In this document: positions 47,166 through 60,338 of the stretch, piece by piece
Numbering within the stretch: position 1 is the stretch's first letter
Layout: every line of letters begins with the position of its first letter
Origin: Lagopus muta
Taxonomy: Eukaryota > Chordata > Aves > Galliformes > Phasianidae
Length of the DNA stretch: 64,000 bases
Assembly (NCBI RefSeq): GCF_023343835.1
Contig: NC_064434.1
Coordinates: 5,375,505-5,439,504, forward strand
Direction: 5' to 3'
The notes under the pieces: model-generated
Told to the model about the DNA's origin: nothing
The model's input: the letters and a program-made list of their open reading frames with translations, nothing else
The model's database searches: none
Translations under genes and position numbers: made by a program

Positions 47166-48585
47166 AGTAAATAGCTAAATGCTGGTAGGCCTCTGTAATT
47201 AGGACCATTAACGCAAGAAATAAACAGCTGCGCAAACATTTTAACATTGATCCTTGTTTATTCTGCAGTTTTGGCTGCATTCTTTTGACATTAATAATAC
47301 TAAAAGAAACCCCAAACCAACCATGGAGCCCTTTTTTATGCAGTGGGGACCCAGAGCTCCCTTCACATGCCCATGGGCAGGTGCTGTTTCAACAAAGCAT
47401 CTCACCCCTAGAATCTACTGCTGAAGGAGTTGAAGGTTGCTCGGGGTGCCCCCAGAGCCACTGTAGGTCACAGAGGAGTAGTTGAGTAAAGGATGCTGCC
47501 TTGATTATTTTTGCCTCTTTTGCGTGGCGAGGAAGCAAAGGATGAGGCAAAGTGATGTGCATTATTATATTCGGAAATCCTAATTGCTCATCATGGGTGA
47601 TGTTAAGCAGAGGGAGCGAGCAGAGCTTGGTCTCTCATGGTGGGCATTGGGTTAACAGTGATAACAATTGGAAGTGTCTTTGGCAGCCTGCTGCAGCCTC
47701 GCTTATGTGTTAGGGAATGCAGAGAGTTCTATTTCACTTCCCTTTCTGTAAGGCTGTGTAACAAGGCTAAATTATTGTGTGGCAGGTTTTAGTGAATTAG
47801 CTCCAAGGAAAAGCTTTGCTTCGTTACAGCAGGGCCTGAATACATCTTACCACGCCTTTAGCAAATTGCATTCCTCTCCAGGTTCTTTTTCTTTGTAGCA
47901 TCAAATCGTGCTCATTTTTCTAGAAGCTGTTTGTACACTTCATTTTTAAGGTTTTACTTATTCAGGTGTTTCAGTGCCTTGGTTAGTAGTGATGTTACAG
48001 GGTCGTCTTGAATGAAACCAGTCTGCTTTTAAACACATAGGAAGGGCTGTGGGGAGAGGAGCGCGTGCGGCTCCGACCGCGTTGTTTTTCAGCCTGCAAT
48101 AGTTTCTTCTGACTTCACCCAGAGACTGCAGCGGTGATGTCAGCCAGGATCCAGCGTATGTTCTGTCTGTCAACTCGGTGATGGATTGCGCTGAGCCTTG
48201 CCAGAGTCATAAACTGCCTGGAGATTGTAGTCAGTCGGTGGTGGAATCTCGCAGAGAGGGAGCCAAAACCTGAGAAGTTCAGGAGAAGCCTCTTGAGGAG
48301 TAATCTGAGGCTGAAACCTTCCTGCTGCCGTGAGATGTTCTGTGAGGTCCCATCCCTGGATACCAGGAGGGCGAAACTACTTATTCACAGCGTCATCATG
48401 GGGGCATCGCTGCCACTTCCAGTCCACGTGCTTTCAACATGTTGGCTCAACAGGTTTGCATAATGATAGGGTTTGGGCCATTGTAACTATAACACCATAG
48501 AGTTATTTCTTTAGAAAAAGAGAGAGAGACTGCAAAAAGGAAAAACAAACACGATGCCACCAGCGAATAGGGTTTGTTTGTTTTT

Positions 48586-48857
48586 GATAGGACAAGGGGG
48601 AATGGTTTTAAACTAAGAAATGGGAGGTTTAGGTTGGTTGTAGGAGGAAGTTTTTCCCCCAGAGGGTGGTGAGGCACTGGCACAGGTTGCCCAAGGAGGC
48701 TGTGGATGCCCCATCCCTGCAGGCATTCAAGGCCAGGCTGGATGTGGCTCTGGGCAGCCTGGTCTGCTGGTTGGTGACCTGCACACAGCAGGGGGTTGGA
48801 ACTGGATGAGCATTGTGGGCCTTTTCAACCCAGGCCATTCTGTGATTCTGTGATTTT
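48586..48857 (+). mobile_element. CR1 fragment, young subfamily
   Basis: GATAGGACAAGGGGGAATGG to CCATTCTGTGATTCTGTGA; very close to the copy at 25928-26212. Confidence 0.95.
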
Positions 48858-48864
48858 TAATCAG

Positions 48865-50144
48865 TGTTAAGACATCATCAAATAAACTTTGATGTATATG
48901 GAGCTGCATTGGGTGTGAGGACTGCTTGGAGTCCAAAACTTGCCCCATGAGTTTGGAGTTCAGACATTTGATGCAGTTAGCGAGGCGCTAAAGCCAGGAA
49001 TATTTTTACAGCCTAAAATGAAATGCTGTGCAGAAGGTGCCTGCTAATTGTCAGAGCCTGTGTGTGCGAACAGCAAGTGGAAAAGTGGAGCGTAACTGCT
49101 CGCATTGCCTGTGAGGTGCTGGGTGGAGAGGAGTTAAGTGGTCAGACCTGATGGGAGTGAGAGCATGAGGGTGTGAAGAGTGGGGTTTGAGGTATGGGGT
49201 GGTGGGAGCAGAGAAGGTGGTCTCAGATGGGATAAGCGAGTCAGTGGATTCAGGAAGCTGCAGTTTTACCCACCGAGGTGCATCGTGAGGAGCTGCTGCA
49301 GGTAAGGGGGAAATGTGTGGGGATGCTGGAGGATGGAGAAGAGACCTAACAGAAAAAGCACAGAGAAATGCTCCCTGACTGAGGCAGCTGAAGCTGTTAG
49401 GCACTGCGTGAGATGTTACTTACAGGTGGAGAGTGGGTTTTTAAAGAAGTTAAATTAATGGCAGCCTTCCATCATCAGGGTAAGATTCACGTGGGGAGCA
49501 GCCAGCCTGTCCCTTAGCCTGTGTGCTTTGGATTTTTGGGATTGACGGTCCCAAAAAACGGAACATTTTTTAGGTTGTTTCAGATCTTAGCCAAAATTCT
49601 GGTAGGAAGCACCATGAATTTTAGTTGCGAAAGAACTTGACAAATGCATTTGTCAAAACTTGTTTTAAAGCTAAATAAATTCTGGTGTCTCAAGTGGTGT
49701 TTCTAAAATAGTAAGTCTGGCATTAAGCCATAGGAGGTGTGAACTGTACAGAAACGAATACAATGGGAAAATAAGACAGGGAATGCTAGGACTGTTAAGA
49801 GCAATTAGCAGCTTTTTAGTAGTGAGGAATTTAAAAGTAACAATTCTGGCTATTTGCCTGCAAGATTTTGTGGATTGGGAGCAAAACAAACCAGCCGGCA
49901 CGGAATAGCCCTTAAACACACAAATCTTCATGTCTAAATTTATAGTGTATATAAAGTACAAGTTTCCTAACAGGCAATTTTATCAGCAGCGGAGGCTTCA
50001 TTGCCTCATTTAACAAAGCACTTGTGAACAGACTATGGGAACAACCCTGCTTTTGTGGTGAGATGAGCTCATAGAGATGTTCCCTCTCACATCTGCTTGT
50101 GAGTTATGTTTTCGGACAGATAAAGAGCGTATATACATGTTTTA
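48865..50144. other. Single-copy presumed intron stretch
   Basis: AT-rich after 49600; no repeat or exon recognised. Confidence 0.5.
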
Positions 50145-50690
50145 TCTATTTGTCTGTCTTATCTATCCAGAGATCCATCTGTACAGAGATCCACCCCCCC
50201 ATCTCTGTGGAGAGCCATCTGTATAGAGATCTGTCCTATAGATCCATCATATAGAGATGCACTCCTGTATAGGATCCATCTCTAGAGATCCATCTCTAGA
50301 GATCCAGCACCCTAAAGATCCATCCCCCCATCTCTATAGAGATTTCTCTGTTTAGATATCCATCCCTCCCATCTCTGTGGAGATCTGTCTGAATAGAGAT
50401 TCATCTTAGAGAGATGGATGCCTGTAAAGGATGGACTCCCTATCTCTTTAGAGATCCATCCCCCTATATCTGTAGAGATCCATCCTGTACAGATGGACCC
50501 TTCTATAGGATGGACCCCCCCATCTCTCTAGACATCACTTCTGTAGCGATCCATCCTCTCATATCTATAGAGATCCATCTGTATAAAGACCCATCCCGTA
50601 GAGATGTACCCCTGTATAGGATGGACTCTCCATTTCTATAGGGATCCATCCAGCCATCTCTGTAGAGATCCATCTGTCTGCATATGAAGC
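50145..50690. repeat. Minisatellite built of palindromic AGAGATCCATC units
   Basis: About twenty-five copies of AGAGATCCATC alternate with ATCTCTATAG, so many junctions contain the perfect palindrome TCTCTATAGAGA. A longer element, CCTGTATAGGATGGAC, recurs near 50264, 50423, 50500 and 50611, suggesting a higher-order unit of about 80-160 bases. Confidence 0.9.
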
Positions 50691-50694
50691 TTTA

Positions 50695-52360
50695 ACGAAT
50701 GGGGAATGCCAAACCAAAAGAACTGCTCCAAAATCGTCCTGTCTTGCTGTCCAGAACTAACCATCTTAGACCATCTTGATGAAAGCCCTGCTGAGCCCAT
50801 TCTTCAGCTGTCAGCATGCAAAACGCTCTTGTTCTCGTTAGAAGAAAACACCCAAAATGATAATCTTATCTCCAGCCAATATATACGTCCCAAAGAGGAA
50901 ACTGGGATTTAATTCTGCACAGTCAACTTCCTGCAGTGCCCAAAGCCGTGGAGCAGCAGCCACAGCCTAACCCACTTCTTTTCAGCATGTTTGTGCTGAG
51001 CACACAAAAGGTGGCCCTGCTGTTTTCTTGCTTGCAGAATAGAGATGAGATGCACAGAAAAATGAGCAGCCAGCAAGATCTTGAAAAATGAGGAACTGGA
51101 AGGCGGCACGGGGAAGAAATTCAGATGGTCTGAGTGCTTTTAATTATTACCCCCATTGAAATCTCTCTGCGGCATTTCCTTTGGCTGATTCAGCGCTCCC
51201 AAAAAGTTGCCCTGAATTAGAGCTGGGGGCTGCAAAGTGTGCCCGTGTGGGATTTTGGATCAGGACCAGAACTGCAACTCACTGCTGCCATATGGGAGCA
51301 CCCCACTATTGAAATTATCAAACAGCTTTACAAAAGCACTTAGACGTTGAAGCTTTCCTACTCAAATCCCAAGCACTTGCAGTCCACAGGCTGTGAGGGG
51401 GTTGGAATGCTGTAATCATTGCTAATAAAATGATGGAGTTGTAATATTGCAGTGCTGCTGCTTCATTAGAAGAGAAGGAGGCTTAGATCCCAAGCTGTCT
51501 TGTTGCAAGTCCTTTTCAAAACAGAATGGAGTAAAGTTGTGTGCAGGAGTCTCAATCAAAGGGATTCATATTTCAAAAGGAAGATACCCTGTAAATAGGC
51601 AGGGAAATCAATCATTTTGTGAGATAAATACACAACATCATTACTGGACCAAAATGAATGCTCAAAACAAGGCAAAAAGAGTTAAAAAGAGGCAGGATAG
51701 ATTTGCAGAAGGTCATGGAACCTCAACAAACTTGTTTAACCTGTGTGCGAAAATAAGGAAAACAGGGTAAGAGCCTAGAAATAATTGGCTTTAATGTTCA
51801 GGAGGCTTTAGATGGTAACCCAAGTCGTTGTTACACTGGTGTGATATGGTCGGCTGGTTTAAAAAAGCCCTTTTTGGAGGGATCTGGATGACTGATAATA
51901 AGCAGCGAGAGTGGAAACTGTGAGCGGTGCCACACTCTCGACACAAAAGGAGGAATTAAGAAGAGAGAAGTTTCAAGAGCCTGGAATGGGAGGTTGTAGC
52001 CAAAAGAGCTCTGTCACAAAACCTCCCTTGAGTGCAGAAGGCTTTCAGTGCATAAATCAGTGCTGAGAAATCCCTGCGGAGCTGAGTCCTGGTCTGGCAC
52101 CAAAAAAATAAAGGGAAGAGGGTAAATATCTGTCCCTGATCATCTGCAAGTAACTCCCTGGCACCGAGATTCTTCCTGCCTTATGGCAGGTATCAGGCAC
52201 CCCGACCTTTGGGAAGAGCAGCCTGTCCCTCCTGGGGAGCCCCCTAGTGTGGGAAGCCACTGGTGCTGCCATGGGGATGGCATCTGTGGGGGGCTTGAGC
52301 AGCCTGTTTGCTGATCTTCTGGAAACTGTACTGCTTGAGGGGTGAGTGAGAGCTGACAAG
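50695..52360. other. Single-copy presumed intron stretch
   Basis: Contains a 107-codon lysine-rich ORF on the plus strand (51447-51770) with no recognisable domain; otherwise nothing seen. Confidence 0.45.
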
Positions 52361-52361
52361 C

Positions 52362-52532
52362 CCCTGATGAGGCCCCATTTCTGGAGGCATTCAGGACCAG
52401 GTTGGATGTGGCCTTGGGCAGCCTGATCTGGTGGGGGGCAAGCCTGCCTGTGACGGGGGGAGTGAGGGGGGGAGGTGGGTTGGAGCTTGGTGGTCTTTAA
52501 GGTTCCTCCCAACCTAAGCCATTCTATGAAGA
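52362..52532 (+). mobile_element. CR1 3'-end fragment
   Basis: TTCTGGAGGCATTCAGGACC, AGGTTGGATGTGGCCTTGGG, CAACCTAAGCCATTCTATGA. Confidence 0.88.
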
Positions 52533-53349
52533 TGGTCAAAAAGACCATTTGCTGAGCTATTGCTGCCCCTGTTTGTAGGGATCTGGCACCTGCTTGCAGT
52601 GCCAGCTGGGCAGAAAGGCTGCAGGCATGGGAGGGTCCAATCAGTAATTAGAGCACGGAGCAGCAGGTGGATGCTTCTGTAGGCACGCAGAACCATGGTG
52701 GAGCCTGGCATGTGGCTCTTGCTGCATCCACACCTCTGTTTAAAAGCAGTGACCTACTTTATGGAACGCATGGTGTTGCCGCTGCTCTTCAGGATTCCGT
52801 GCCTTCCTCCCTGCTCCTGTGCTGGGGATCCATTAGATGACCCATGGATAATGACCCAGCACTGGTACGTGCACTTTGCCCAGGGAGTTCACAAGCTCAT
52901 CACACACCCATGTGAAGCTTATAGAATTTATTCTACCTTTCTTTAATGCCAGCGACGAATGTTTAATTGCTTGGTGTTTTCGGTTGCCCATGTGGGTCTG
53001 CAGCACGCGGTCGAGCCTTTAAAGTATGGTTTCAAAATAGCAATCCCTTGGGGAAATGCCTGTTTGCTGTGCTCAGAGCAGAGCCTTGGTTTATGGAGCA
53101 GGGAGCCTCTTGTAAATACGCCGAGATGCTTACTAAGCTGCTGCCTGCTTGTCTGCATAACAAAGACGGGAGTTATGCAGTGGGTGTAGAAAAAGGGTGG
53201 GACGCGCACTTTAACCTATTAGGCTTGCTAAATCTGGGGAAAGGGGCTTGTGCTGGATTTATCAGGGCAGCTATCTGCGTGCTGGGTTCATCTCCATGGG
53301 TGCAATGCCGAACGTTTTACTGGAGGGCTTGAGCACACGGCATCAGAGA

Positions 53350-54413
53350 AAAATGAGATTTGATGGATGGAGCACTCGCTGGGTAAGGAATTGGCTGGGT
53401 GGTTGCACTCAGAGAGTTGTGGTTAATGGCTCAGTGTCCAAGTGGAGACTGGTGATGAGAGGCATTCCTCAGGGATCAGTGCTGGGACCAGTGCTGTTTA
53501 ACCTCTTTTGGTGACATGGACAGTGAGATTGAGTGCACCCTCAGCAAGTTTGCAGATGATGCCAAGCTGTGTAGTGTAGTTGACATGTTAGAGGGAAGGG
53601 ATGCTATCCAGAGGGACCTGGGCAGGCTGGAGAGGTGGGCTCAGGTCAACCTCATGGAATTCAAAAGGCCAAGTGCAAGGTCCTGTGCCTGGGTCAATGC
53701 AATCCCAAGCACAAATGCAGTCCAGGCACAGAATGGCTTGAGAGCAGCCCTGAGGAGAAGGATTTGGGGCTGTCGGTTGATGAAAGACTCAACATGAGAT
53801 GGCAATGTGCGCTTGCAGCCCACAAGGCCAACCATATCCTAGGTTGCATCACGAGAAGTGTGACCAGCAGGGTGAGGGAGTTGATTCTGTCCCTCTGCTC
53901 TTGTGAGACCCCACCTGGAGTACAGTGTCTAGTTGTGGGGCCCCCAGCACAGGAAGGACGTGGAGCCATTGGAGCAGGTCCAGAGGAGGGCCACGAAGAT
54001 GATCAGAGGGCTGGAGCATCTCCCCTACGGGAACAGGCTGAGAGAGCTGGGGCTGTGCGACAGGGAGAAGAGAAGGCTCTGAGAAGACCTTATGGCAGCC
54101 TTCCAGTCCCTGACAGGCCTATGGGAAAGCTGGGGAGGGACTTTTTGTAGGGGCAGGTAGTGATAGGACGAGAGAAAATGGCTTTAATCTGGAAGAGGGC
54201 AGATTCACACTGGATATCAGGAAGAAATTCTTGACTGTGAGGGTGGTGAGACACTGAACAGGTTGCCCTGCAAGGCTGCGGATGCCCCTGCATAGATGCA
54301 TTGAGGGCCAGGCTGGATGGGGCTGCAAGCAACCTGGGCAAGAGGGAGGTGTGCCTGCCTACAGCAGGGGGTGGAACTGGATGATCTTAAAGGACCCAAA
54401 CCATTCTGTGATC
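53350..54413 (+). mobile_element. CR1 with decayed reverse-transcriptase C-terminal region
   Basis: About 1.06 kb. The first part encodes the RT motif [16 protein letters not shown] (53461-53511), then KFADDAKL with the catalytic FADD box (53549-53572). Reading then passes through ERWAQVNLMEF (53619-53651), EKDLGLSVDERLNM, HKANHILGCI and the 3' UTR to ATTCTGTGATC at 54413. The frame is broken by a stop after NLFW (53512-53514) and by shifts near 53665 and 53905, so it cannot be active. It is the longest CR1 here; everything 5' of the RT palm is missing. Confidence 0.95.
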
Positions 54414-54414
54414 A

Positions 54415-56175
54415 CTTCCCAACAGGTAGGGTTTGGTGGTTTGCAGGGGGGCGAATCCCAAACTATTGAAGGGTTTTGGGTTCTCACCCATTCGCATTTT
54501 GGTTTGGAAGACATTACTTTCTCAATTTTTAGTTATTTTTTTGAAGCACCAAGTACCAGCGAGCCTATAAAAACACTGCCATCTCGATAGGGCATTCTTA
54601 TATGGACAGCTGTAGGCCCTGATAGGGACCACTAGTGTGCAGTTGGTGGCTAGTTGTATAGCAAAAGGCACTGCTGGCACAATCTCTTTTTGGTAGTGCT
54701 GCAGATCTCAGGTTTGTGCCTTTATCTTCTGATGCATAGACAGCACGTGTTGTTTTTTGGGTTTTTTTTGCAGCACAAGTGGTTGTGTCAGCCTTTCACC
54801 CACAACTGCTAACTTTCCCCTAAGTTATTTTTCAGCTTCCCCTGATGTTGTGCCTCTGTGTGAGTAATTGTATAGAGGTGAAGCCCGGGCAGAACAAATT
54901 TATTGTTGCAGATTATGGGAAATTAAATCAAGGCGAACTGCGGAGCCTAGGCTTCAGAAATTAAAATCTCCAGTTGCTGACTCAATTAGAACGTAATTAC
55001 TTGAGGTCCTGGCAGGAAAGAGCCAGTTTGTTTTGTCGAGCAATAGCGAGCTGAGAAGTCCTCTGTGAGCAGCTCTGGGTGCGTGATTTCCATGCAGGAT
55101 CCCTTTGGATGCTCAGTGGGGCTCCCAAAGCACAGGCTGTCCTGTCTGACCTGCTGAGCCACTTTCTTCTGCTTGCAGCCTTGGGGCTACGCTTGGCTTT
55201 TTTTTAAGTGGAGTTGTTCAATGATTTTTGAGATAGAAATCCATACTGCAGTGTCCTGGAGCCTGCTGCAGTTTCGCTGCTGCCTTTCCCTCTAAAGATC
55301 CTTTTTCTTTGCTAAGTTGCCAGCAATAAGCTCGCTTCTGTTTTGTGTTAACGCATGAGATCTCTTTTTTAGGAGAACAAGGTTTTAACTATTTTATTAA
55401 CTGGTAACACAACCCATGCTGGCTTTCAATAAGAAGAAACAAAAGCAAAATTACCGGTTAAAGAGAGTAAAGCACCAAAAAAGAGTAGTGCATAAATGTG
55501 TTTAATACACCCGGTGCAGTAATGAAATATTCTAATTGCAGAGTCCCTGTTCCAGAGCGCGAGCTGTGTTGACATTTAACTCCCAGGTGACTTCCCAGTG
55601 CAGGCAGCTAAGGGGGAAAAAAAAACAGAGACTTGCAAGCTGAGCAGATCTGACATAAGTAAGGCAGAAGCAAGTAGTTCTGAACATAAGGCTGCACGTT
55701 AAATTTGCTTTTCATTATGCACCCAGAGAGAAATTCATGTGGTTTATCTTACTGAAACTCAGGGATCTTGGTCACATTGTTGCGCTGAGGATTTGGCACC
55801 CCTAACATTCGCCTGTATTAACCACACAAAATCCTCTGGCACGGGCAGGACAAGATCCATCCGTGCTGCTCCACGAGCTGTGTCCTCACAGCATCCTTCC
55901 TCTCCCATCTGCTGCTGACTGGCAAGTGTGACCTGAGCAGTAGCTCCATTGGAATGAGGTTTTTATTTGCGTGCTTTTGCAGCAGTAACAACATGGTATA
56001 CAAGAAGTAGATGGGCATTGCATTTTTCTTCTCAGATAACCCGAGCTGTTACATTCCTTTCTTTTGTGAAATTGTTTTGTTGTATGTTCCCTTTTCTTTG
56101 CTGCGCTCTGCTTTCTTAGGCTCAACGTGTGCCTGTCCCTCTGTGCGTGGCATGGGCAACGTCAGTGCTTCAGAG
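54415..56175. other. Single-copy presumed intron stretch
   Basis: No repeat, exon or RNA gene recognised; several TTAAAT/AATTA words between 54890 and 55000. Confidence 0.5.
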
Positions 56176-56177
56176 AT

Positions 56178-56632
56178 CATAGAAAAGAATCATAGGATCA
56201 TAGAATGGCTTGGGTTTAAAAGGAACCACAACGCTTATCCAGTTCCAACCCCCTGCTGTGTGCAGGTCACCAACCATCAGACCAGGCTGCCCAGAGCCAC
56301 ATCCAGCCTAGCCTTGAATGCCTGCAGGGATGGGGCATCCACAGCCTCCTTGGGCAACCTGTGCCAGTGCCTCACCACCCTCTGGGGGAAAAACTTCCTC
56401 CTAAGATCCAACCTAAACCTCCCCTGTCTCAGTTTAAGACCGTTCCCCCTTGTCCTATCACCATCCACCCTCGTAAACAGCTCTTCCCCTTCCTGTTTCT
56501 ACGCTCCCTTCAAGTTTAGGAAGGCTACAATAAGGTCTCCTTGGAGCCTTCTCTTCTCCAAGCTAAACAAGCCCAGTTTCCTCGACCTTTCTTCATAGGA
56601 GAGCTGCTCCAGCCCCTCTGATCATCTTAGGT
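56178..56632 (-). mobile_element. CR1 fragment, young subfamily
   Basis: Antisense: ATCATAGAATGGCTTGGGTT, through CCTTGTCCTATCACCATCC, to AGCTAAACAAGCCCAG and CCAGCCCCTCTGATCATC from the end of ORF2. Confidence 0.95.
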
Positions 56633-56984
56633 CATTATTAGGTGGATAATTCAGATATGATTTGGAGATGGGACCTCAGCTGCTGATTAGCAGTGGCATC
56701 AGGCTGTGATGGCCTCCTGCTATGGGACGTGTTGTGGTGAAAGATTTGGTGGCCAGCTATGAGCATGAAGGGTCAGGCCCAACAGAGCATGAAACAACCC
56801 CGGTCTAAAACCACAGAACAACCTCAACCCCACAGACAGCAGCCTGGTGAGAAGCTGAAAGGAGTGTGCCTGAGAGAGCTGACTTTGGCCTTCTTAGCCC
56901 TTGGGGTTACCTGACTTTTTGTTGTTTTGTGTTTTTTTTTTTTAGTTTTAAGTGGAATGCATTGGTTGCTGGTGTTGGTCAGTG

Positions 56985-57610
56985 TTGACTGCAAATGGTA
57001 TCCTGGGGTCCATCAAAAGAGGGGTGGCCAGCAGGGACAGGGAGGTGATTGTCCCCCTCTACTCTGCTCTTGTGAGGCCCCATCTGGAGCACTGCGTTTA
57101 GGTCTGGAGCCCGCAGTACAAAAAAGACAGGGAGCTGTTGGAGAGGGTCCAGAGGAGCCACAAAGATGATCAGGGGACTGGAGCACCTCCCCTACAAAGA
57201 CAGGCTGAGGGAGCTGGGCTTGTTCAGCCTGGAGAAAAGAAGGCTGCGGGGTGACCTCATGGCAGCCTTTCAGTACCTAAAGGGAGCCTACAAACAGGAG
57301 GGGAGTCAACTCTTTGAAAGGGATGACAACTGCAGGACAAGGGGAAATGGTTTGAAGTTGAGGGAGGAGATTGAGGTCGGACATCAGGGGGAAATTCTTT
57401 ACCATGTGAGTGGTGAGGTGCTGGAACAGCTGCCCAGAGAGGTTGTGGATGCCCCGTCCTTGGAGGTGTTCAAGGCCAGGTTGGATGGGGCCCTGGGCAG
57501 CCTGGTTTAGCATTAAATGTGGAGGTTGGTGGCCCTGCATGTGGCAGGGGGTTGGAGCTTCATGATCCTCGAGGTCTCTTCCAACCCTGGCCATTCCATG
57601 ATTCTGTGAC
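56985..57610 (+). mobile_element. CR1 fragment with ORF2 3' end
   Basis: Starts with GGTATCCTGGGGTCCATC and GGCCAGCAGGGACAGGGAGG. It includes an open stretch (57166-57510) with the CR1 ORF2 C-terminal reading ([29 protein letters not shown]), and ends CCATGATTCTGTGAC. Confidence 0.95.
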
Positions 57611-57614
57611 TGCA

Positions 57615-59725
57615 GATATTGCAGGAGGATGGATGGAAACACTGAACTGGGGTTGAGATGAGATTTCTGGGTTGCTTTTGGTTCCCATCTAAAGAAAGGT
57701 TGATTCAACATAGGATGTGGAGAATACAAATGAGCGGAGGAGGCTTTGAGAAAAGGATAATCTCAACATGGTAGTGTGTATGTGGAAAATCTCAGGGTGT
57801 ACCCTCATAGCTGGGCCTTGTATCATTTCAGACTTTTCCTCCTATCTCCCATGCTATGTGTGATAGCGTGAGCTCTGGGTGGTAGCAGCACTTGTGGTCC
57901 CTCCTTCACCAGCAGCCTCACAGTGCTCTGATCCAACTGCATGTCATTGACCATGGAGTGCATCTCAATGAAACAGAAGGGGAAATTAGTGAACAGTCTC
58001 AGCACAGCATTCCCACTGCAGAGCCTCTTGTCTTGCCTGCTCGGTTTGTACGGCTCCATTACATCTGCATTCCTACTGCTCTGATGAACAGACCTGCTAG
58101 GATGATTTCATATTCTTTTAAAGATGTAAAGTCTTTGAACAAGCCTAGAATTACAGTGATGTCAGGCTGCATTTTCATTATAGCTCTCATAGTTTTTTTT
58201 TCCCCCTTGCAACACCAGAAGTCAGAAAAGGGTAAAGAGAACATATTCTTGGCGGCTGAAGCACTTGGCAATCTGGAGTTATTTATATGTTTGGAATGTA
58301 GAAGAATGCAATCGTAAAATATTAATATTGCTTTATAAAACACAAAGCAAAACTGTAGTTTTAATGCCGAGCAAAAGAAGAGATTTAGTTAGAAGACACC
58401 AAAAGGCTGAAACAAGGATGTGGATGGAGAGGCCGTCAGGAAAACCAGCGTGGTGGTGGAACGGCATCTCTAAGGGGTTCAACGCCTGGAGACAATTTGG
58501 GATGCCCCAGGAGCTCTGGTTCGTTTGGAGCTGCTTGGGGGCAGGATCTCTTCTGCTCATGTCCTTCTGCTTTGCACTCAACAAAGATTTGTGCTCGCGT
58601 TTATCATCGTGTTAGAAAATTCGCAGCAGTTCTGTATCATCGGTAATAGTGCTTCTAAGTAGATTACATTATGATGTTTACACAGTGTGTTTGTCCTGGA
58701 GAATTGGTTCTGTCTCAGCCAGGCTCCACAGCAACGTGCTGCTTGGCATTCTGGCCTTCTGACTTTGGAGTTCCCAAGCAAGTTCCAGGCATGTCATGGA
58801 AACAGGCGCTCGCCCCAGGCACATCACCTGTAGTTCCAGTTGGAGGAGAGGCCCAACAGTTAGGGAGGCCCTTTTCATCCAAAAACCAGCAACAACTGAG
58901 CTGCGTTGAGTTTCTTTCCATGTGTTTTCAAAGGTGAGGGCACTGCAGTGAGATCCCAGCAAGAAGTTGGGAAGAGATGGATGATTTTCAGCATCTGTTG
59001 TGGGTTTTGTGGGAAAGGAGCTGCTAAGGTAGGAAGTCCCAGGCATTCCCATGTTCTGATAATGATGTAACTACTTCACGTCGGAACGTTTGGAAGCATA
59101 GTATTTTTCAAAGATGTCATTTCCATATAGTAATTTAGGTGACTGCATCCAATCCTCTTTTTTCTTGGCTTCCCCAGTTCTTGGCTGGAGCTCACTTCCA
59201 TCTCTGGGGGACGTGAACCCTTATTTTTGTGTTTAAAAAATTAATAAATTACTTCTTGTGCTCAAAGCCTAAAATGACAAGGATTCATATCTACACTTGT
59301 GTGAACAGAGGGAAAAAAATGGCAAATTCTTCCATGGAAAAAAATAATGTTTTGCAAACAACTTGGAACTGTTTTAGGGGTCAAGCCGGCTCATCTTACA
59401 GGCTCACTGCCTCCCTTGGTGTTTAGGATTGGAAAGCTGTAGGCTGCTCTTTGTAGGATGGTGTCATGGAGTCTTCCACTTAGACGTGTGACCATCCTGC
59501 AGCTGGTAATTCATGAGAACACCTCAGGGGTCAACAAAATCCACTTGAAAGAAAATTATATAAAATGCCTTAGAAAGAGGAGTTTTCACTGTGTTTTGGT
59601 TCATATCCTGAAAGATCATACATCTATTACTGTGGACGGGGGGGAGAGATGCCTGTTTCAGCTTGGCAGGAGAGCAGCGCCTTCTGGGGGAAAAGTACTT
59701 CATTTTGGGGAGGTGGTTCAAATTA
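57615..59725. other. Single-copy stretch with overlapping unexplained ORFs
   Basis: 57823-58343 is open on the minus strand in two adjoining frames and on the plus strand for 141 codons (57892-58317). No protein family recognised. Confidence 0.4.
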
Positions 59726-59729
59726 GAAG

Positions 59730-59812
59730 TTGTATGTGCTGAGGGCAGTGAGGCACAGGCTGCCCGGAGAGCTGTGGGTGCCCCATCCTTGGAGTTGCCC
59801 AAGGCCATTGGA
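59730..59812 (+). mobile_element. Short CR1 fragment
   Basis: GGGCAGTGAGGCACAGGCTG, CTGTGGGTGCCCCATCCTTG, CCCAAGGCCATTGGATGGC. Confidence 0.7.
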
Positions 59813-60338
59813 TGGCTTGGAAGGCACTGTTACCCAACTTGAGTATTTCTCCCCATGTGGAGGAGGTTCGTAATCTGGGAAGCATTAATTGGGTTGCTTC
59901 AATGGAGGCAGTCTATACACAAATATTAGTGTTACAGAAATCTCAGGCCCGTGTTTAAGAATGCGTTTGTTGGATGTCGCTTCTTGCTGATGTCAGTTTG
60001 TTGTTGTCCAAGAAATTAAACAAATTCTCAGTTCTTGACCTCTGCTCTTGCAAGAGAGGTCTTTATCTTTGCTTGATCTCAGCTTAATTCTCACATAATT
60101 AATGAAACATCCATTTGAGCCTGGGGCAAATGTTCTTCATTTCATCGGTTGGCTAAAGCAGGACTGTTGGCTGCAGTCACATGTGCAAGGAGAGTTAACA
60201 AGTTCCAGGCGCTTGTAGGGAGCTGCCATTTGCAGGCTATGCATGACTGTGAAACTGTATGGCCTGCATCCTGTGCTTCCCATGTTCCAGGCCATGTATT
60301 TCCTTGGGAATCAGATTTGTATGCCTCCTTTTTATTGT

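Noticed and set aside
50145..50690. CRISPR-like direct repeats
   Set aside because: Repeats are degenerate and contiguous with no constant-length unique spacers, and the genome is vertebrate.
57166..57510. 114-codon ORF as a cellular gene
   Set aside because: It matches the C-terminal reading of CR1 ORF2 and lies inside a CR1 copy.
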